From: Natronobeatus ordinarius
GTDB taxonomy: Archaea; Halobacteriota; Halobacteria; Halobacteriales; Natrialbaceae
Direction of reading: 5' to 3'
Assembly (NCBI RefSeq): GCF_024362485.1
Contig: NZ_CP101456.1
Span: 558,001-622,000, forward strand
Length of the DNA stretch: 64,000 bases
Shown here: in pieces, positions 44,807 to 54,136 of the stretch
Numbering within the stretch: the first letter of the stretch is position 1
How the letters are laid out: the number at the start of each line of letters is the position of its first letter
The notes under the pieces: model-generated
Seen by the model: only the letters and a program-made list of their open reading frames with translations
What the model was told of the DNA's origin: nothing
Databases searched by the model: none
Made by a program: the position numbers and the translations under genes

Positions 44807-46048
44807 ATGGCAACCGAGTTTCAGTCGACCGCGTCGCTCCTCGCCGACCTCGAGGACGCGTCGTTCGACCGGCCCCCGGCGATCGTCTCGAACGCACACT
44901 ACACCGGTCTCGCCGTTTCCCGCGCGCTCGAGGCCCTCGACGTGCCCGTCGTCGCGCTCGACCGGACCGGAGACGGCGTCGCGCCGCCGTCGACGGCGGT
45001 GGACTACGCCGGGCGGATCACGTACCCGCTCGAGGACGCCGACGGGTTCGAGTCCGACCTCGAGGCGGTGGTCGACGCCGTCGGCTCGGAGGTGGTCGCC
45101 TTCCCCTGCATGGACGAGTGGGTCCACGCCTACGCCGGCGCGGACGTCGACGGCGTTCGGCGGCCGTTCTCGGGACCGGCGGGGATCGAGCGCGTGCTCG
45201 ACAAGGAGTCGCTGTACGCGGTCGCCGAGGCACTCGGCGTGCCGTACCCCGAGACGTACCGCCTGCGCGAGACCGATCCAGAGGAGGCCGCCGACGCGCT
45301 CGGCTTCCCGCTCGTAGTCAAGCCCGCCCGCAAGCGCGAGGGCGAGGAGGCCCTCGGCACCAACGTGATCGAGGTCGAGGACGAGGAGGCGTTCGCCGAG
45401 ATCGTCGCCGCCGCCGAGGACGCCGACGTCCGGATCATGGCCCAGGAGCGGGTGAACGTGGCCCCGGGCGAGGACTGTTCCGTCGGCTCCTACGTGCCCC
45501 CGAGCGGCGTCGGGGACGCGCTCTCGGTCGTCGGGAACCCGCGGCTGCGCTACCCCCGGGCGTACGGCAGCTCCTGTGCGGTCGAACGGGTCGAACGGCC
45601 GGAACTCGAGGAACGGGCGTTCGACGTCCTCGCAGAAACCGGCTACCACGGCATCAGCGAGGCGGAGTTCGTCTACGACGCCGACCGGGGCGAGTACGTC
45701 CTCCTCGACGTCAACACCCGGCCCTGGAAGTGGATCGGGATGCCCGTCGAGGCAGGTGCGAACCTGCCGGCGGCGGCGTACGCCGCCGTGACGGAGGCCG
45801 AATACGAGCCCGAGCCGTTCCGGGAGGCGCTGTGGGTCGCCCTCAAGGAGTACGTCTCGGCGCTCGCGACCGACGACTCGACGCCGGCGGTCCTCGACGG
45901 GACCCACTGGCGGGCGCTCGCCTCGGGCTCGTTCGAGCGGAGCGACGGCGGGCTGACGACCGCGGTCTACCGGCCGTCGGATCCGGGCCCAACGGCGAAG
46001 CTGCTCGAGACGGAGTTCTCCGGACGGGAGTACTACTGCGCCTGCTGA
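44807..46048 (+). CDS. ATP-grasp family ligase, substrate unknown
   Basis: A 413-residue carboxylate-amine ligase-like protein. After a pre-ATP-grasp domain (IVSNAHYTGLAVSRALEALD, TYPLEDADGFESD) comes the ATP-grasp fold (about residues 120-320): FPLVVKPARKREGEEALGTN binds ATP, AQERVNVAPG supplies the conserved glutamates and FVYDADRGEYVLLDVNTRPW holds the metal ligands (D and N). The final ~80 residues form an extra C-terminal part. Such proteins join a carboxylate to an amine; the substrate is not readable. Start ATG 44807 follows a gap; a 28-codon longer frame also exists. Tail-to-tail with the M48 protease gene. Confidence 0.8.
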   Translation: MATEFQSTASLLADLEDASFDRPPAIVSNAHYTGLAVSRALEALDVPVVALDRTGDGVAPPSTAVDYAGRITYPLEDADGFESDLEAVVDAVGSEVVAFPCMDEWVHAYAGADVDGVRRPFSGPAGIERVLDKESLYAVAEALGVPYPETYRLRETDPEEAADALGFPLVVKPARKREGEEALGTNVIEVEDEEAFAEIVAAAEDADVRIMAQERVNVAPGEDCSVGSYVPPSGVGDALSVVGNPRLRYPRAYGSSCAVERVERPELEERAFDVLAETGYHGISEAEFVYDADRGEYVLLDVNTRPWKWIGMPVEAGANLPAAAYAAVTEAEYEPEPFREALWVALKEYVSALATDDSTPAVLDGTHWRALASGSFERSDGGLTTAVYRPSDPGPTAKLLETEFSGREYYCAC

Positions 46049-46070
46049 CCGAACGACGCTCGAGCGACGC

Positions 46071-47360
46071 TCAGCCGGCCGTTCCGACCGGCGAGGGCGA
46101 CGGTTCGTCTCCATCATCCTCGCTTAGCTCCTGGATGTACCGGATCCGGTCGGGAATCGGCGGGTGGGTGTAGTGAAACGTCGCGTACAGCGGGTGGGGA
46201 AACGGGTTCGAGAGGTTCTCGCTCGTGAGCCGACAGAGCGCGTCGATCAGCGGCTCGCCGTCGCCCATCACCGCGGTCGCGAAGGCGTCGGCCTCGCGCT
46301 CGTGAGCCAGCGAGAGCCGGTTCTCGAGCGGCCGGCTCAGCTTCGCCAGCGGCTGGAGCCACAGCAGGCCGACGAGCAGGCCGGCGTAGACGGTCTCGGG
46401 GAGGGCGAACAGCTCGTAGAGCCACGCCGTCTCGAGCAGGAACCAGAGGACGGCCAGCATCGCCCCGACGCGAACGACGCCTGCGGCGAAGCCCTTCCAG
46501 ACGTGGCCGAACTTCCAGTGGGCGAGTTCGTGAGCGAGCACGCCTTCGATCTCCGACAGCGCCATCCGCTCGACGAGCGTGTCGAACAGCACGACGCGTT
46601 TCGTCCGGCCGAAGCCGGTGAAGTAGGCGTTCGAGTGCGCCGACCGCCGGCTGGCGTCCATGACGTAGATCGCCTCACAGGAGAAGCCGGCGCGCTCGAA
46701 GACGCGTTCGACCGCCTCGCGGAGCTCGCCTGCCTCGACGGGTTCGAAGTCGTTGAACAGCGGGGCGATCACCCGCGGGTAGACGACTAGCATTCCGAGG
46801 GAGAACGCGGTGAACAGCGCGAGCGCGGCCACCGGCCAGTACGTCGGCACGAGTTCGACGAACCAGAGCACGCCGCCGGCGAGGGCGCCGACGAAAACGA
46901 CCGAGATGGCCGTCCCGAGCAGCAGGTCCTTCACGAACAGTCCCGGCGTCGTCTGGTTGAAGTCGAACCGCTCCTCGAGGACGAACGTGTCGTAGACGTC
47001 GAACGGCACCGAGAAGAGCCGGAGGCCGACGATCAGCGCGGCGACGAAGGCCGCACCGGTGACGACGGGGCCGTAGCCCAGTCCCTCGAGTGCTTCGACG
47101 AACGCCGACAGCACCCCCGAGTAGAGGACCGCGAGCACGAGGGCGACGACCGCCCACGTCCGGACCACAGAGAGCGTCGTCTTCGCCCGCTGGTAGGCGA
47201 CGACCCGGTCGGTGTCCTCGAGGTCCAGTCGATCCTCGACCCAGTCGCGTTCGCGCTCGAGCGTCCGTGCGCCGTAGCGGAGGTTCAGGATCGACAGCGC
47301 GGTGAAAAACGCCGTCGTCCCGACGAAGAGGACGAGGAATGCGACGTGGTAGGCGAGCAT
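46071..47360 (-). CDS. Ste24-like M48 metalloprotease
   Basis: A 429-residue multi-pass membrane zinc protease. The motif HELAH puts the zinc ligands at H277 and H281 and the catalytic Glu at E278; the third ligand is the Glu in HEREADAFA. The N-terminal half has several helices and the segment DVYDTFVLEERFDFNQTT, found in the Ste24/CAAX protease 1 group, plus the NDFEPVEAGELREAVE segment. In eukaryotes this enzyme trims prenylated proteins; in archaea it probably does membrane-protein quality control. Start MLAYHVAFLVLF begins the first helix; frames open further upstream are shadow. Confidence 0.9.
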   Translation of the reverse strand: MLAYHVAFLVLFVGTTAFFTALSILNLRYGARTLERERDWVEDRLDLEDTDRVVAYQRAKTTLSVVRTWAVVALVLAVLYSGVLSAFVEALEGLGYGPVVTGAAFVAALIVGLRLFSVPFDVYDTFVLEERFDFNQTTPGLFVKDLLLGTAISVVFVGALAGGVLWFVELVPTYWPVAALALFTAFSLGMLVVYPRVIAPLFNDFEPVEAGELREAVERVFERAGFSCEAIYVMDASRRSAHSNAYFTGFGRTKRVVLFDTLVERMALSEIEGVLAHELAHWKFGHVWKGFAAGVVRVGAMLAVLWFLLETAWLYELFALPETVYAGLLVGLLWLQPLAKLSRPLENRLSLAHEREADAFATAVMGDGEPLIDALCRLTSENLSNPFPHPLYATFHYTHPPIPDRIRYIQELSEDDGDEPSPSPVGTAG

Positions 47361-47537
47361 GGTCGTAGCGTGACGCGCCGGCGGGATAACGGTTTCTCGC
47401 ACGAATGGTTCGCCTGCACCGACGTAACTGTGGGCTCGAGGCCACCGCCGGACGACCGGTCGCTCGCCCGACCGGTTGCTCCGGCTGATCCACGCCTCGC
47501 AAAAAACGGACGTCACCGGTCGCGAAACCACTGGGGA

Positions 47538-47547
47538 TACTATTAGG
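47538..47547 (+). promoter_or_regulatory. TATA-like box of the SHOCT-CopB operon
   Basis: ACTATTAGG, centred about 28 bases before ATG 47569. Confidence 0.4.
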
Positions 47548-47568
47548 TCGTTCCACGTACCTCTTCCT

Positions 47569-47910
47569 ATGACAGAGACTGACTCTCTTACCAGGGCAGT
47601 CCTGCTCGTCCTGGTGCTCCTCCTGCTCGTCCCGGTGGTCGCGATGACGTTCGCGATGCCGATGATGGGCGGGCACATGTGGGCCTGGAACGACGGAACG
47701 GGCGTCGGCTGGCTGTGGTTCGTCACGTGGCTGGTCCCACTGGGCGTGCTCCTCGGCGTCGGCTACCTGCTGTACGCCGCGTTCACCCGACAGGATAGCC
47801 AGGGCCGGGACGACCCGGCGCTCGAGGAACTGCGTCTCGCCTACGCCCGCGGGGACATCTCGAGCGAGGAGTTCGAGGAGCGACGGACGCGTCTGGAACG
47901 GAGTGAGTGA
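47569..47910 (+). CDS. Met/His-rich SHOCT membrane protein
   Basis: A 113-residue protein with two helices (about 9-32 and 45-68). Between them is [17 protein letters not shown], rich in Met, His and Trp, a pattern that could bind copper on the outer face. The C-terminus holds a SHOCT motif ([25 protein letters not shown]). The stop overlaps the GTG start of the copper ATPase by four bases, so the two are made together. I infer a helper or sensor role for the ATPase; family members elsewhere are uncharacterised. Confidence 0.75.
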   Translation: MTETDSLTRAVLLVLVLLLLVPVVAMTFAMPMMGGHMWAWNDGTGVGWLWFVTWLVPLGVLLGVGYLLYAAFTRQDSQGRDDPALEELRLAYARGDISSEEFEERRTRLERSE

Positions 47911-50204
47911 CCGTGTCCGACGGTGACGACCACGCCCACGACGTGGTGACCGACCACGGCTCCGGCGGCCACGCGCCAGGGCGGACGCTCGAGCGAGGCG
48001 AGCGGCCGACCGACCGCACCTGTCCGTGTTGTCGGGTGTGCGGGCTCGAGGGTGACCGCCAGGCCGAGAGGAGCGTCGAACCCGACGACGTCGCGGATCA
48101 GTCCGATACCGAGGCCGTCGATCCGGACGAGGAGGCGGCCGACCACGCCCACCACGGCCCGGGACACGCCGATCACGACGAGGCCCACGTGGATCACGCC
48201 GGCCACGAGGACCTGTTCAGGCGGCGCTTTGTCGTCTGTCTCGTCCTCTCGCTGCCGGTGCTCTACTACAGCCCGATGCTCCAGGCGTGGTTCGGCTACG
48301 CGGCCGTTGCGTTCCCGGGGAGCGAATTCGTCGGGCCCGTCCTCGGCGTCGTGATCTTCGCCTACGGTGGCGTCCCGTTCCTCCGGATGGGCGCCGTCGA
48401 GGCGCGCAACCGCGAACCCGGAATGATGTTGCTGATCTCGCTCGCGATCACCGTCGCGTTCGGCTACAGCCTCGCGGCCGTGGGCTTCGGGATCGGCGAG
48501 CCCTTTTTCTGGGAGCTCGTGACGCTGATCGTCATCTTCCTGCTCGGTCACTGGATCGAGATGCGCTCGATCAGGCGCGCCTCGGGCGCGCTCGACGAAC
48601 TCGCCGAGTTGCTGCCCGCGACCGCCGAGCGGCTGACCGAGGACGGCGACACCGAGGAGGTCCCGGTCGACGACCTCGAGGACGAGGACCTCGTGCTCGT
48701 CCGGCCGGGGACGAACGTTCCCGCCGACGGGGTCGTCGAGGAGGGAGTCTCGAACGTCACCGAGGCGATGATCACGGGCGAGTCCAAGCCGGTGTCGAAG
48801 GAGCCGGGCGACGAGGTGATCGGCGGGACGACCAACCGGGACGGCAGCCTGCGCGTTCGCGTGACCGCCACGGGCGAGGAGACGACCCTGTCGGGGATCG
48901 TGCGGCTGGTCGAGGAGGCCCAGGAGAGTCGCTCGCGGACGCAGGTGCTCGCCGATCGCGCCGCGGGCTGGCTGTTCTACGCGGCGATCGGGGTAGCGGC
49001 GATCACGGCCGTCGCCTGGACCGCCGCGGTCGGCTTCGGCCTGCCGGTCGTCGAGCGCGTCGTCACCGTGCTCGTCATCGCCTGCCCACACGCGCTCGGC
49101 CTCGCGGTCCCGCTGGTCGTGGCGATCAACACGACGATGGCCGCAGGCGAGGGGATGCTCGTCCGCGACCGCATTGCGATGGAGCAGGCGAGAGAGCTCG
49201 ACACGGTCGTCTTCGACAAGACCGGTACCCTCACCGAGGGGGAACAGGGCGTCGTCGACGTCGCGACGATCGAGGGCTGGGACGCCGACGATGCGCTGGC
49301 GCTGGCGGCCGCTGTCGAGGGCGACTCCGAGCACATGATCGCCCAGGCAATCCGCGAGGAGGCCCGGGGGCGGGACCTCACCGTCCCCGACGTGCGCGGG
49401 TTCGAGGCGCTCGAGGGACGGGGCGTCCGCGCGACCGTCGAGGCCGACGCCGTCGCGATTCCCGGCGGCGACGGCGGGTCGCGAGAGGAGGCGGCGGTCT
49501 CCGTCGGCGGCCCCAACCTGCTTCGGTACCTCGAGGTCGACCCCGGCGACGAGCTCGAGCGCTTCGCCGACCGGGCCGGCGAGCGCGGACAGGGCGTCGT
49601 CTACCTCGTCCGCGACGACGCGGTCGTCGGCGCACTCGCGCTCGCGGACGTGATCCGCGAGGAGAGCGTCGAAGCCGTCGAGGCCTTAGCCGAGATGGGC
49701 GTCGAGGTCGCGATGCTCACCGGCGACGACGAGGACGTCGCCCGCGCCGTCTCGGCGGAGCTGGGCATCGAGACCTACTTCGCCGAGGTGTTGCCGGCGG
49801 ACAAAGACGAGAAGATCGTCGAGTTACAGGAGCGAGGCGACCTCGTGGCGATGGTCGGCGACGGGGTCAACGACGCCCCGGCGCTAACGCGGGCGGACGT
49901 CGGCATCGCCATCGGCTCCGGGACGGACGTGGCCGTCGAGTCGGCCGACGTCGTCCTCGTCGAGAACGATCCGCGCGACGTGGTCAGCCTGGTGCGCCTG
50001 AGCCGGAAGAGCTACCGGAAGATGCAGGAGAACCTCGCCTGGGCGGCGGGCTACAACGTCTTCGCGCTGCCGCTGGCGGCCGGCGTGCTCGCGCCCATCG
50101 GTATCCTGCTCTCGCCGGCCGTCGGTGCGATCTTGATGTCCGCGAGCACGGTGATCGTCGCGATCAACGCCCAGTTGCTCCGACGGGCGGACCTCGAAGG
50201 GTGA
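47907..50204 (+). CDS. copB: Copper-translocating P-type ATPase, CopB (P1B-3) class
   Basis: A 765-residue pump with a GTG start. The N-terminal ~105 residues are rich in His and hold CPCCRVCG, a likely metal-binding tail, in place of a normal HMA domain. In the membrane part the motif CPH (C393-P394-H395) marks class P1B-3, which exports copper. The phosphorylated Asp is D437 in [12 protein letters not shown]-binding motifs SEHMIAQ (an SEHPL variant), [10 protein letters not shown] and [11 protein letters not shown] follow. About eight helices. It probably protects against excess copper. Confidence 0.93.
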   Translation: MTVSDGDDHAHDVVTDHGSGGHAPGRTLERGERPTDRTCPCCRVCGLEGDRQAERSVEPDDVADQSDTEAVDPDEEAADHAHHGPGHADHDEAHVDHAGHEDLFRRRFVVCLVLSLPVLYYSPMLQAWFGYAAVAFPGSEFVGPVLGVVIFAYGGVPFLRMGAVEARNREPGMMLLISLAITVAFGYSLAAVGFGIGEPFFWELVTLIVIFLLGHWIEMRSIRRASGALDELAELLPATAERLTEDGDTEEVPVDDLEDEDLVLVRPGTNVPADGVVEEGVSNVTEAMITGESKPVSKEPGDEVIGGTTNRDGSLRVRVTATGEETTLSGIVRLVEEAQESRSRTQVLADRAAGWLFYAAIGVAAITAVAWTAAVGFGLPVVERVVTVLVIACPHALGLAVPLVVAINTTMAAGEGMLVRDRIAMEQARELDTVVFDKTGTLTEGEQGVVDVATIEGWDADDALALAAAVEGDSEHMIAQAIREEARGRDLTVPDVRGFEALEGRGVRATVEADAVAIPGGDGGSREEAAVSVGGPNLLRYLEVDPGDELERFADRAGERGQGVVYLVRDDAVVGALALADVIREESVEAVEALAEMGVEVAMLTGDDEDVARAVSAELGIETYFAEVLPADKDEKIVELQERGDLVAMVGDGVNDAPALTRADVGIAIGSGTDVAVESADVVLVENDPRDVVSLVRLSRKSYRKMQENLAWAAGYNVFALPLAAGVLAPIGILLSPAVGAILMSASTVIVAINAQLLRRADLEG

Positions 50205-50282
50205 CGTGGCGGCCCCGCTCTTCTCACCCCCGGCAGCGAACGGTAAACGTATCCGCCGTCGGTCGAAACGTCCCGTCCAGCG

Positions 50283-50954
50283 ATGACGCCGGCCGTCCGC
50301 TCGAGTGCCGAGGAGGTCAACTGGGCCAGGCTCGCAGAACGGCTGTGCTTTCTCTTCCCGCCGGTGATCGGCGTCGGGGCCATCGGCGTCGTTCGGGAGC
50401 TCGATCCGGGCGTTCCCGGGCTGGGTCTAACCCTCGTGCTGATCAGCACCTTCGGTTACACCCTGCTGACCGTCGGGCTGGCGCTCGCGCTGTTTCTCGA
50501 CGCCCGACGGATCCGAACCCGTTCGAGCGTCGCCTGGCGGCCGAATCCCTGGCTCAACGCCGCGTTCGCGGTCGTCTGGGCGCCGGCGGCTGGCGTCGGC
50601 TACCTCTACCGGCGACACCGCCACTTCGGCACCCGTCCGGGCTGGTCGGGCTGGTGGCTCGTCGTCGCCCTCTCGCTCGTCGCGACCCTGCTCGGTTCGG
50701 CCGTCGCCACGGTCGCGGTCGTCCTCGAGCTGCCAGGGTTGCTCCTCTCTGCGGTCGCGATCGCCGGTGCGATCGCCGTCGGCGCGTTTCCGGTGGCGAT
50801 CCACCAGGACGCCGCCTACGTCTGTACGCGCAAGACGGCCTGGAACCCGAACCCTGGTGGCTACCTCGGGCTGGCGTTCGTGAGCCTGTTCGTCCCGCCG
50901 ATTCAGCCGGTGCTCGCGGCGTACTACCTGTACAAACGCCGACGAGCGCTCTGA
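50283..50954 (+). CDS. Membrane protein, unknown function
   Basis: A 223-residue protein with about six helices (near residues 20-42, 48-75, 95-115, 125-155 and 160-185, then 195-215). Repeated Tyr/Arg endings (LYRRHRHF, LYKRRRAL) lie on the inner side. RTRSSVAWRPNPWLNAAF and CTRKTAWNPNPGGYLGLAF look like two copies of the same motif, so the protein may be an internal duplication. I do not recognise the family. It is followed by the convergent globin gene after 13 bases. Confidence 0.65.
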   Translation: MTPAVRSSAEEVNWARLAERLCFLFPPVIGVGAIGVVRELDPGVPGLGLTLVLISTFGYTLLTVGLALALFLDARRIRTRSSVAWRPNPWLNAAFAVVWAPAAGVGYLYRRHRHFGTRPGWSGWWLVVALSLVATLLGSAVATVAVVLELPGLLLSAVAIAGAIAVGAFPVAIHQDAAYVCTRKTAWNPNPGGYLGLAFVSLFVPPIQPVLAAYYLYKRRRAL

Positions 50955-50967
50955 CAGGGGGTCGACC

Positions 50968-51333
50968 TCAACCGCTCGCGGTGACCACCGGCTCCCGATA
51001 GGACTCGAACGCCCCGAGCACGGCCTTGCGTTCTCGCTCGCCCACGTCGAACGCGACGAGCGCCTCCTCGAGGTGGGCTGCGATCACGTCGACGTCCGCG
51101 TCGTCGATCTCGAGGTGGGCGTGTGCCGCCTCCATCTCCGCGCCCGTGTACTCGACTGGTCCACCGGCGACGGCGCTGAGAAACTGCGTCTGGTGGGCGC
51201 GCTGTTTCTGCATGTCCGTTTCGTCGAAGAAGTGCGCCACCCGCTCGTCCGCGAGCACGCGCTCGTAGAAGTCGTCCACGACTGTTGCGATCGACGCCCC
51301 GCCACCGAGTCGTTCGTAGAGTGTCTGACTCAT
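50968..51333 (-). CDS. Truncated haemoglobin, group I type
   Basis: A 121-residue 2/2 globin. The typical path is YERLGGGASIATVVDDFYERV, FFDETDMQKQRAHQTQFLSA, GGPVEYTGAEM and AHAHLEI, with H71 the likely haem-binding (F8) histidine. Such globins bind oxygen or nitric oxide and may detoxify NO. Its placement next to the haem pathway genes hemC and hemD (divergent, 113 bases) may be chance. Confidence 0.9.
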   Translation of the reverse strand: MSQTLYERLGGGASIATVVDDFYERVLADERVAHFFDETDMQKQRAHQTQFLSAVAGGPVEYTGAEMEAAHAHLEIDDADVDVIAAHLEEALVAFDVGERERKAVLGAFESYREPVVTASG

Positions 51334-51415
51334 CCGATTGTTGGGTTACCGTTCAGAACACGTGAATTTTCGTCCGAACACGTTCGCTTCCAGCTCGCCG
51401 CCGCCAGAGCGTGCG

Positions 51416-51424
51416 CTTTTAATC
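51416..51424 (+). promoter_or_regulatory. TATA-like box of hemC-hemD
   Basis: CTTTTAATC, centred about 27 bases before ATG 51447. It favours that start over the GTG at 51441. Confidence 0.45.
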
Positions 51425-51446
51425 GCCGTGGCGTCGAGGGGTGACC

Positions 51447-52586
51447 ATGAGAACACGTGGGACGTTGCGACTGGCGACGCGGGGGTCGACGCTCGCCCGA
51501 CGACAGGCGGGGCTCGTCAAGGAGGCGCTGGAGGATCGCCGCTACGAGGTCGAACTCGTCACCGTCGAGACGACCGGCGACCAGATCAGAGACGAGTTGA
51601 TCCACCGCCTCGGCAAGACCGGGGCGTTCGTCCGCGAACTCGACGAGCGCGTCCTCGAGGGCGACGTCGACGGCGCGATCCACTCGATGAAGGACGTGCC
51701 GACCGAACAGCCGAGCGAGCTCGTGACCGCGGCCGTCCCCGAACGTGGCCGGCCGAACGACGTACTGGTCACGCCCGACGGCCTCGAACTCGAGGAGCTC
51801 CCCGAGGGTGCCGTCGTGGGGACCTCGAGCCTCCGTCGGCGGGCGCAGCTGCTCTCGACCCGGTCGGATCTCGAGGTCGAGCCGCTTCGCGGAAACGTCG
51901 ACACGCGCCTCGAGAAGCTGCTCGCACCCGCGCTGCAGGCCGAGCACGAGGAACGCAGCGAGGCGGACAAAGAACGCAAGGGGAACGTCGGAAACGAGAG
52001 CTACAAACCCGACTACGACGAGGACGAGGACGAACCCCGGACGGTCGACGACTGGTTCGACGAGCTCTCGGAGATCGAAAAGCAGGCGCTCGGGCGCGAG
52101 GTCGACGTCGCCTACGACGCGATCGTCCTCGCCGAGGCGGGCCTCGAACGCAGCGGTCTGGCACACCACGTCGAGTACCGGCGGCTCCCGCCGACGCAGT
52201 TCGCGCCCGCGCCCGGCCAGGGCGCGCTGGCGGTGACCGCCCAGGATGGCGAGACCGCCCGCGAGCTCCGGGAAGCGATCGATCACCCCCGGACGCGCGT
52301 GGAGACGACCGTCGAGCGGATCCTGCTCGCCGAACTCGGCGGCGGCTGCATCGCCCCGATCGGCATCTACGCCGTTGTCCAGGGTGAGTACGTCCACGCG
52401 AGCGTCCAGGTGTACGACCGCGACGGCCAGGAGTCGGTGATAGCAACCCGGGACCTCCCGGTCGAGACCTACCCGAAGGCGACCCGGGAGTTCGCCGCCG
52501 ACCTCGCCGACCGCGGCGCGGCCGACCTGATCGCGGCGGCCCGGAAAGAGGCCGACGAGATCGACGATGCGCCGGAGGGAAAGTGA
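51447..52586 (+). CDS. hemC: Porphobilinogen deaminase (hydroxymethylbilane synthase)
   Basis: A 379-residue enzyme that joins four porphobilinogen units into hydroxymethylbilane. LATRGSTLARRQA, HSMKDVPTEQP and GTSSLRRRAQL are the domain 1 and 2 marks; the dipyrromethane cofactor cysteine is C301 in GGGCIAPIG. A ~60-residue very acidic insertion (about residues 165-215), often seen in haloarchaeal copies, makes it longer than the bacterial ~310. The stop is one base before hemD, so the genes form an operon leading toward uroporphyrinogen III for haem and B12. Confidence 0.94.
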   Translation: MRTRGTLRLATRGSTLARRQAGLVKEALEDRRYEVELVTVETTGDQIRDELIHRLGKTGAFVRELDERVLEGDVDGAIHSMKDVPTEQPSELVTAAVPERGRPNDVLVTPDGLELEELPEGAVVGTSSLRRRAQLLSTRSDLEVEPLRGNVDTRLEKLLAPALQAEHEERSEADKERKGNVGNESYKPDYDEDEDEPRTVDDWFDELSEIEKQALGREVDVAYDAIVLAEAGLERSGLAHHVEYRRLPPTQFAPAPGQGALAVTAQDGETARELREAIDHPRTRVETTVERILLAELGGGCIAPIGIYAVVQGEYVHASVQVYDRDGQESVIATRDLPVETYPKATREFAADLADRGAADLIAAARKEADEIDDAPEGK

Positions 52587-52587
52587 G

Positions 52588-53319
52588 ATGCCCGGCCCGG
52601 CGATCGCCGTCTTCCGACCCGACGACGGTCGTCTCGCCGACGCCGTAGACGTCCTCGAGTCGCGGGGCGCGGCGCCGGTCCCGGACCCCATGCTCGCTAC
52701 CGAGCCGACGGGGGCGACCCCGCGGACGGACGCCGACTACGTCGTTCTGACGAGCACGACCGGCGTCGAGCTCGCCGTCGACGCAGGCTGGTCGCCGGGC
52801 GATGCCACCGTCTGTGCCATCGGTCCGACCACCGCCAATGCCCTCTGCGAGGCCGGCTCCGACGTCGACGTCGTCCCCACGGAGTACACCTCGAGCGGCC
52901 TCGTCGACGAACTCGCCGAGGCGGTCGACGGCGCGCGCGTCGAGATCGCCCGTAGCGACCACGGCAGCGCCGTCTTACCCGACGGACTCGAGGCCGCCGG
53001 CGCGTACGTCCACGAGACGGTCCTCTATCGCCTGGTCCGTCCCGAAGACAGCGGCGAGTCGGCCGAAATCGCCGCCAGGGGCGACCTCGACGCAGCGCTG
53101 TTCACCTCACCGCTCACCGTCGAACACTTCCTCGAGGCCGCCGAGGACCGTGGCGTGGCCGACGAGGTACGCGACGGCCTCGAGTCGACCGTCGTCGCCG
53201 CGATCGGCGAGCCGACCCGGCAGGCGGCCGCGGAACTCGACCTCGCAGTCGACGTCGTGCCCGAGGATGCGACGTTCGAGACGCTCGTCGACGCGGCGAT
53301 CGAGCGACTCGAGGAATAA
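52588..53319 (+). CDS. hemD: Uroporphyrinogen-III synthase
   Basis: A 243-residue two-domain protein that cyclises hydroxymethylbilane with inversion of ring D. IAVFRPDDGRLADAVDVLES starts domain 1, VLTSTTGVELAVDA and VCAIGPTTANAL follow, and FTSPLTVEHFLEAAED with VAAIGEPTRQAAAEL forms the second part. Sequence conservation in this family is low, so the position after hemC is important support. Start ATG 52588 with GGAGGG upstream; ATG 52567 lies inside hemC. No uroporphyrinogen methyltransferase gene lies between or after them here. Confidence 0.9.
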   Translation: MPGPAIAVFRPDDGRLADAVDVLESRGAAPVPDPMLATEPTGATPRTDADYVVLTSTTGVELAVDAGWSPGDATVCAIGPTTANALCEAGSDVDVVPTEYTSSGLVDELAEAVDGARVEIARSDHGSAVLPDGLEAAGAYVHETVLYRLVRPEDSGESAEIAARGDLDAALFTSPLTVEHFLEAAEDRGVADEVRDGLESTVVAAIGEPTRQAAAELDLAVDVVPEDATFETLVDAAIERLEE

Positions 53320-53336
53320 CGCCCGAATCGGTCGGG

Positions 53337-53963
53337 CTACTCGTCGCCGGTGTCGTCGGTCCGCTCCGGGTCGTCGTCGGGTTCGCTCCCGACGCTCGAG
53401 TCGTCTCCTCGAGCCGGCTCACTGGACTCGCCTCGGCTCGACTCGTCGTCTTTCTCTGACGTTCCGACGACCCTGTCGGTCACCAGGTCGGCCGCCGGGT
53501 CGAGGGTGTAGTACAGCCGCGCGGCGACGAACGCCAGCGGCGGTAGCGACAGCACCAGGAAGCCGACGTCGTAGATCCACGTGGGGAGCAGCGACGTGAC
53601 CGCTGGCGCGAGGCCCCAGTGGGCGACGATCACCGCGGCCAGAAGCACGAGCCAGTAGACGACACTCGAGACGTTCTCGACGATGACTCGTGGCGCGTCG
53701 AAGACGAGTCGCGTGAGCGCTGCGAGATCCGAGGCGAGGTGGACGAGCAGCGACACCACTGCGAGGGTCGCGATCGCGCGCACGATCGCGGCGAGCGAGA
53801 GTTCGATGGCGGGGACGACGTGGTCGATTCCCGGGAGCAGCGAGCCCAGATACAGGAGGACGGTCACTGACGCGATCGCGAGGATCAGCTTACTCGCCGA
53901 CCGCACTCGCTGCCGGCTGTTGACGCGCTCTCGGATTCGAGAGTCGTTTTGTGTCGTACTCAT
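53337..53963 (-). CDS. Four-helix membrane protein with acidic tail
   Basis: A 208-residue protein. An Arg-rich start is followed by about four helices (residues 25-47, 53-77, 98-122 and 127-152), then a strongly acidic Ser/Asp/Glu tail (about 167-208), which is probably inside the cell and disordered. No family recognised. It converges on hemD with 17 bases between. Confidence 0.65.
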   Translation of the reverse strand: MSTTQNDSRIRERVNSRQRVRSASKLILAIASVTVLLYLGSLLPGIDHVVPAIELSLAAIVRAIATLAVVSLLVHLASDLAALTRLVFDAPRVIVENVSSVVYWLVLLAAVIVAHWGLAPAVTSLLPTWIYDVGFLVLSLPPLAFVAARLYYTLDPAADLVTDRVVGTSEKDDESSRGESSEPARGDDSSVGSEPDDDPERTDDTGDE

Positions 53964-54106
53964 TGTAGTCGGTTCCTGACCGTGCCGTTCCTATGAATGT
54001 TCGACTCGGTTGAACGTCGTTTTCGACGGAGTGAACCGTTGATGAACGGTTCATCGGCCGATCGGGGTCGACGAACGGTTCCGTCGCCTCCGGCGTCCGA
54101 TCCGCA

Positions 54107-54116
54107 CCTTTATCTC
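54107..54116 (+). promoter_or_regulatory. TATA-like box of the DHH gene
   Basis: CCTTTATCTC, centred about 26 bases before ATG 54137. Confidence 0.5.
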
Positions 54117-54136
54117 GCAAGGCGAACCAATCGCCG

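Noticed and set aside
44741-46117. A 458-codon minus-strand frame
   Set aside because: Antisense to the ATP-grasp gene, which shows all catalytic segments.
48287-51001. A 904-codon plus-strand frame
   Set aside because: It overlaps the CopB ATPase in another register, is extremely Arg/Gly-rich and has no family pattern.
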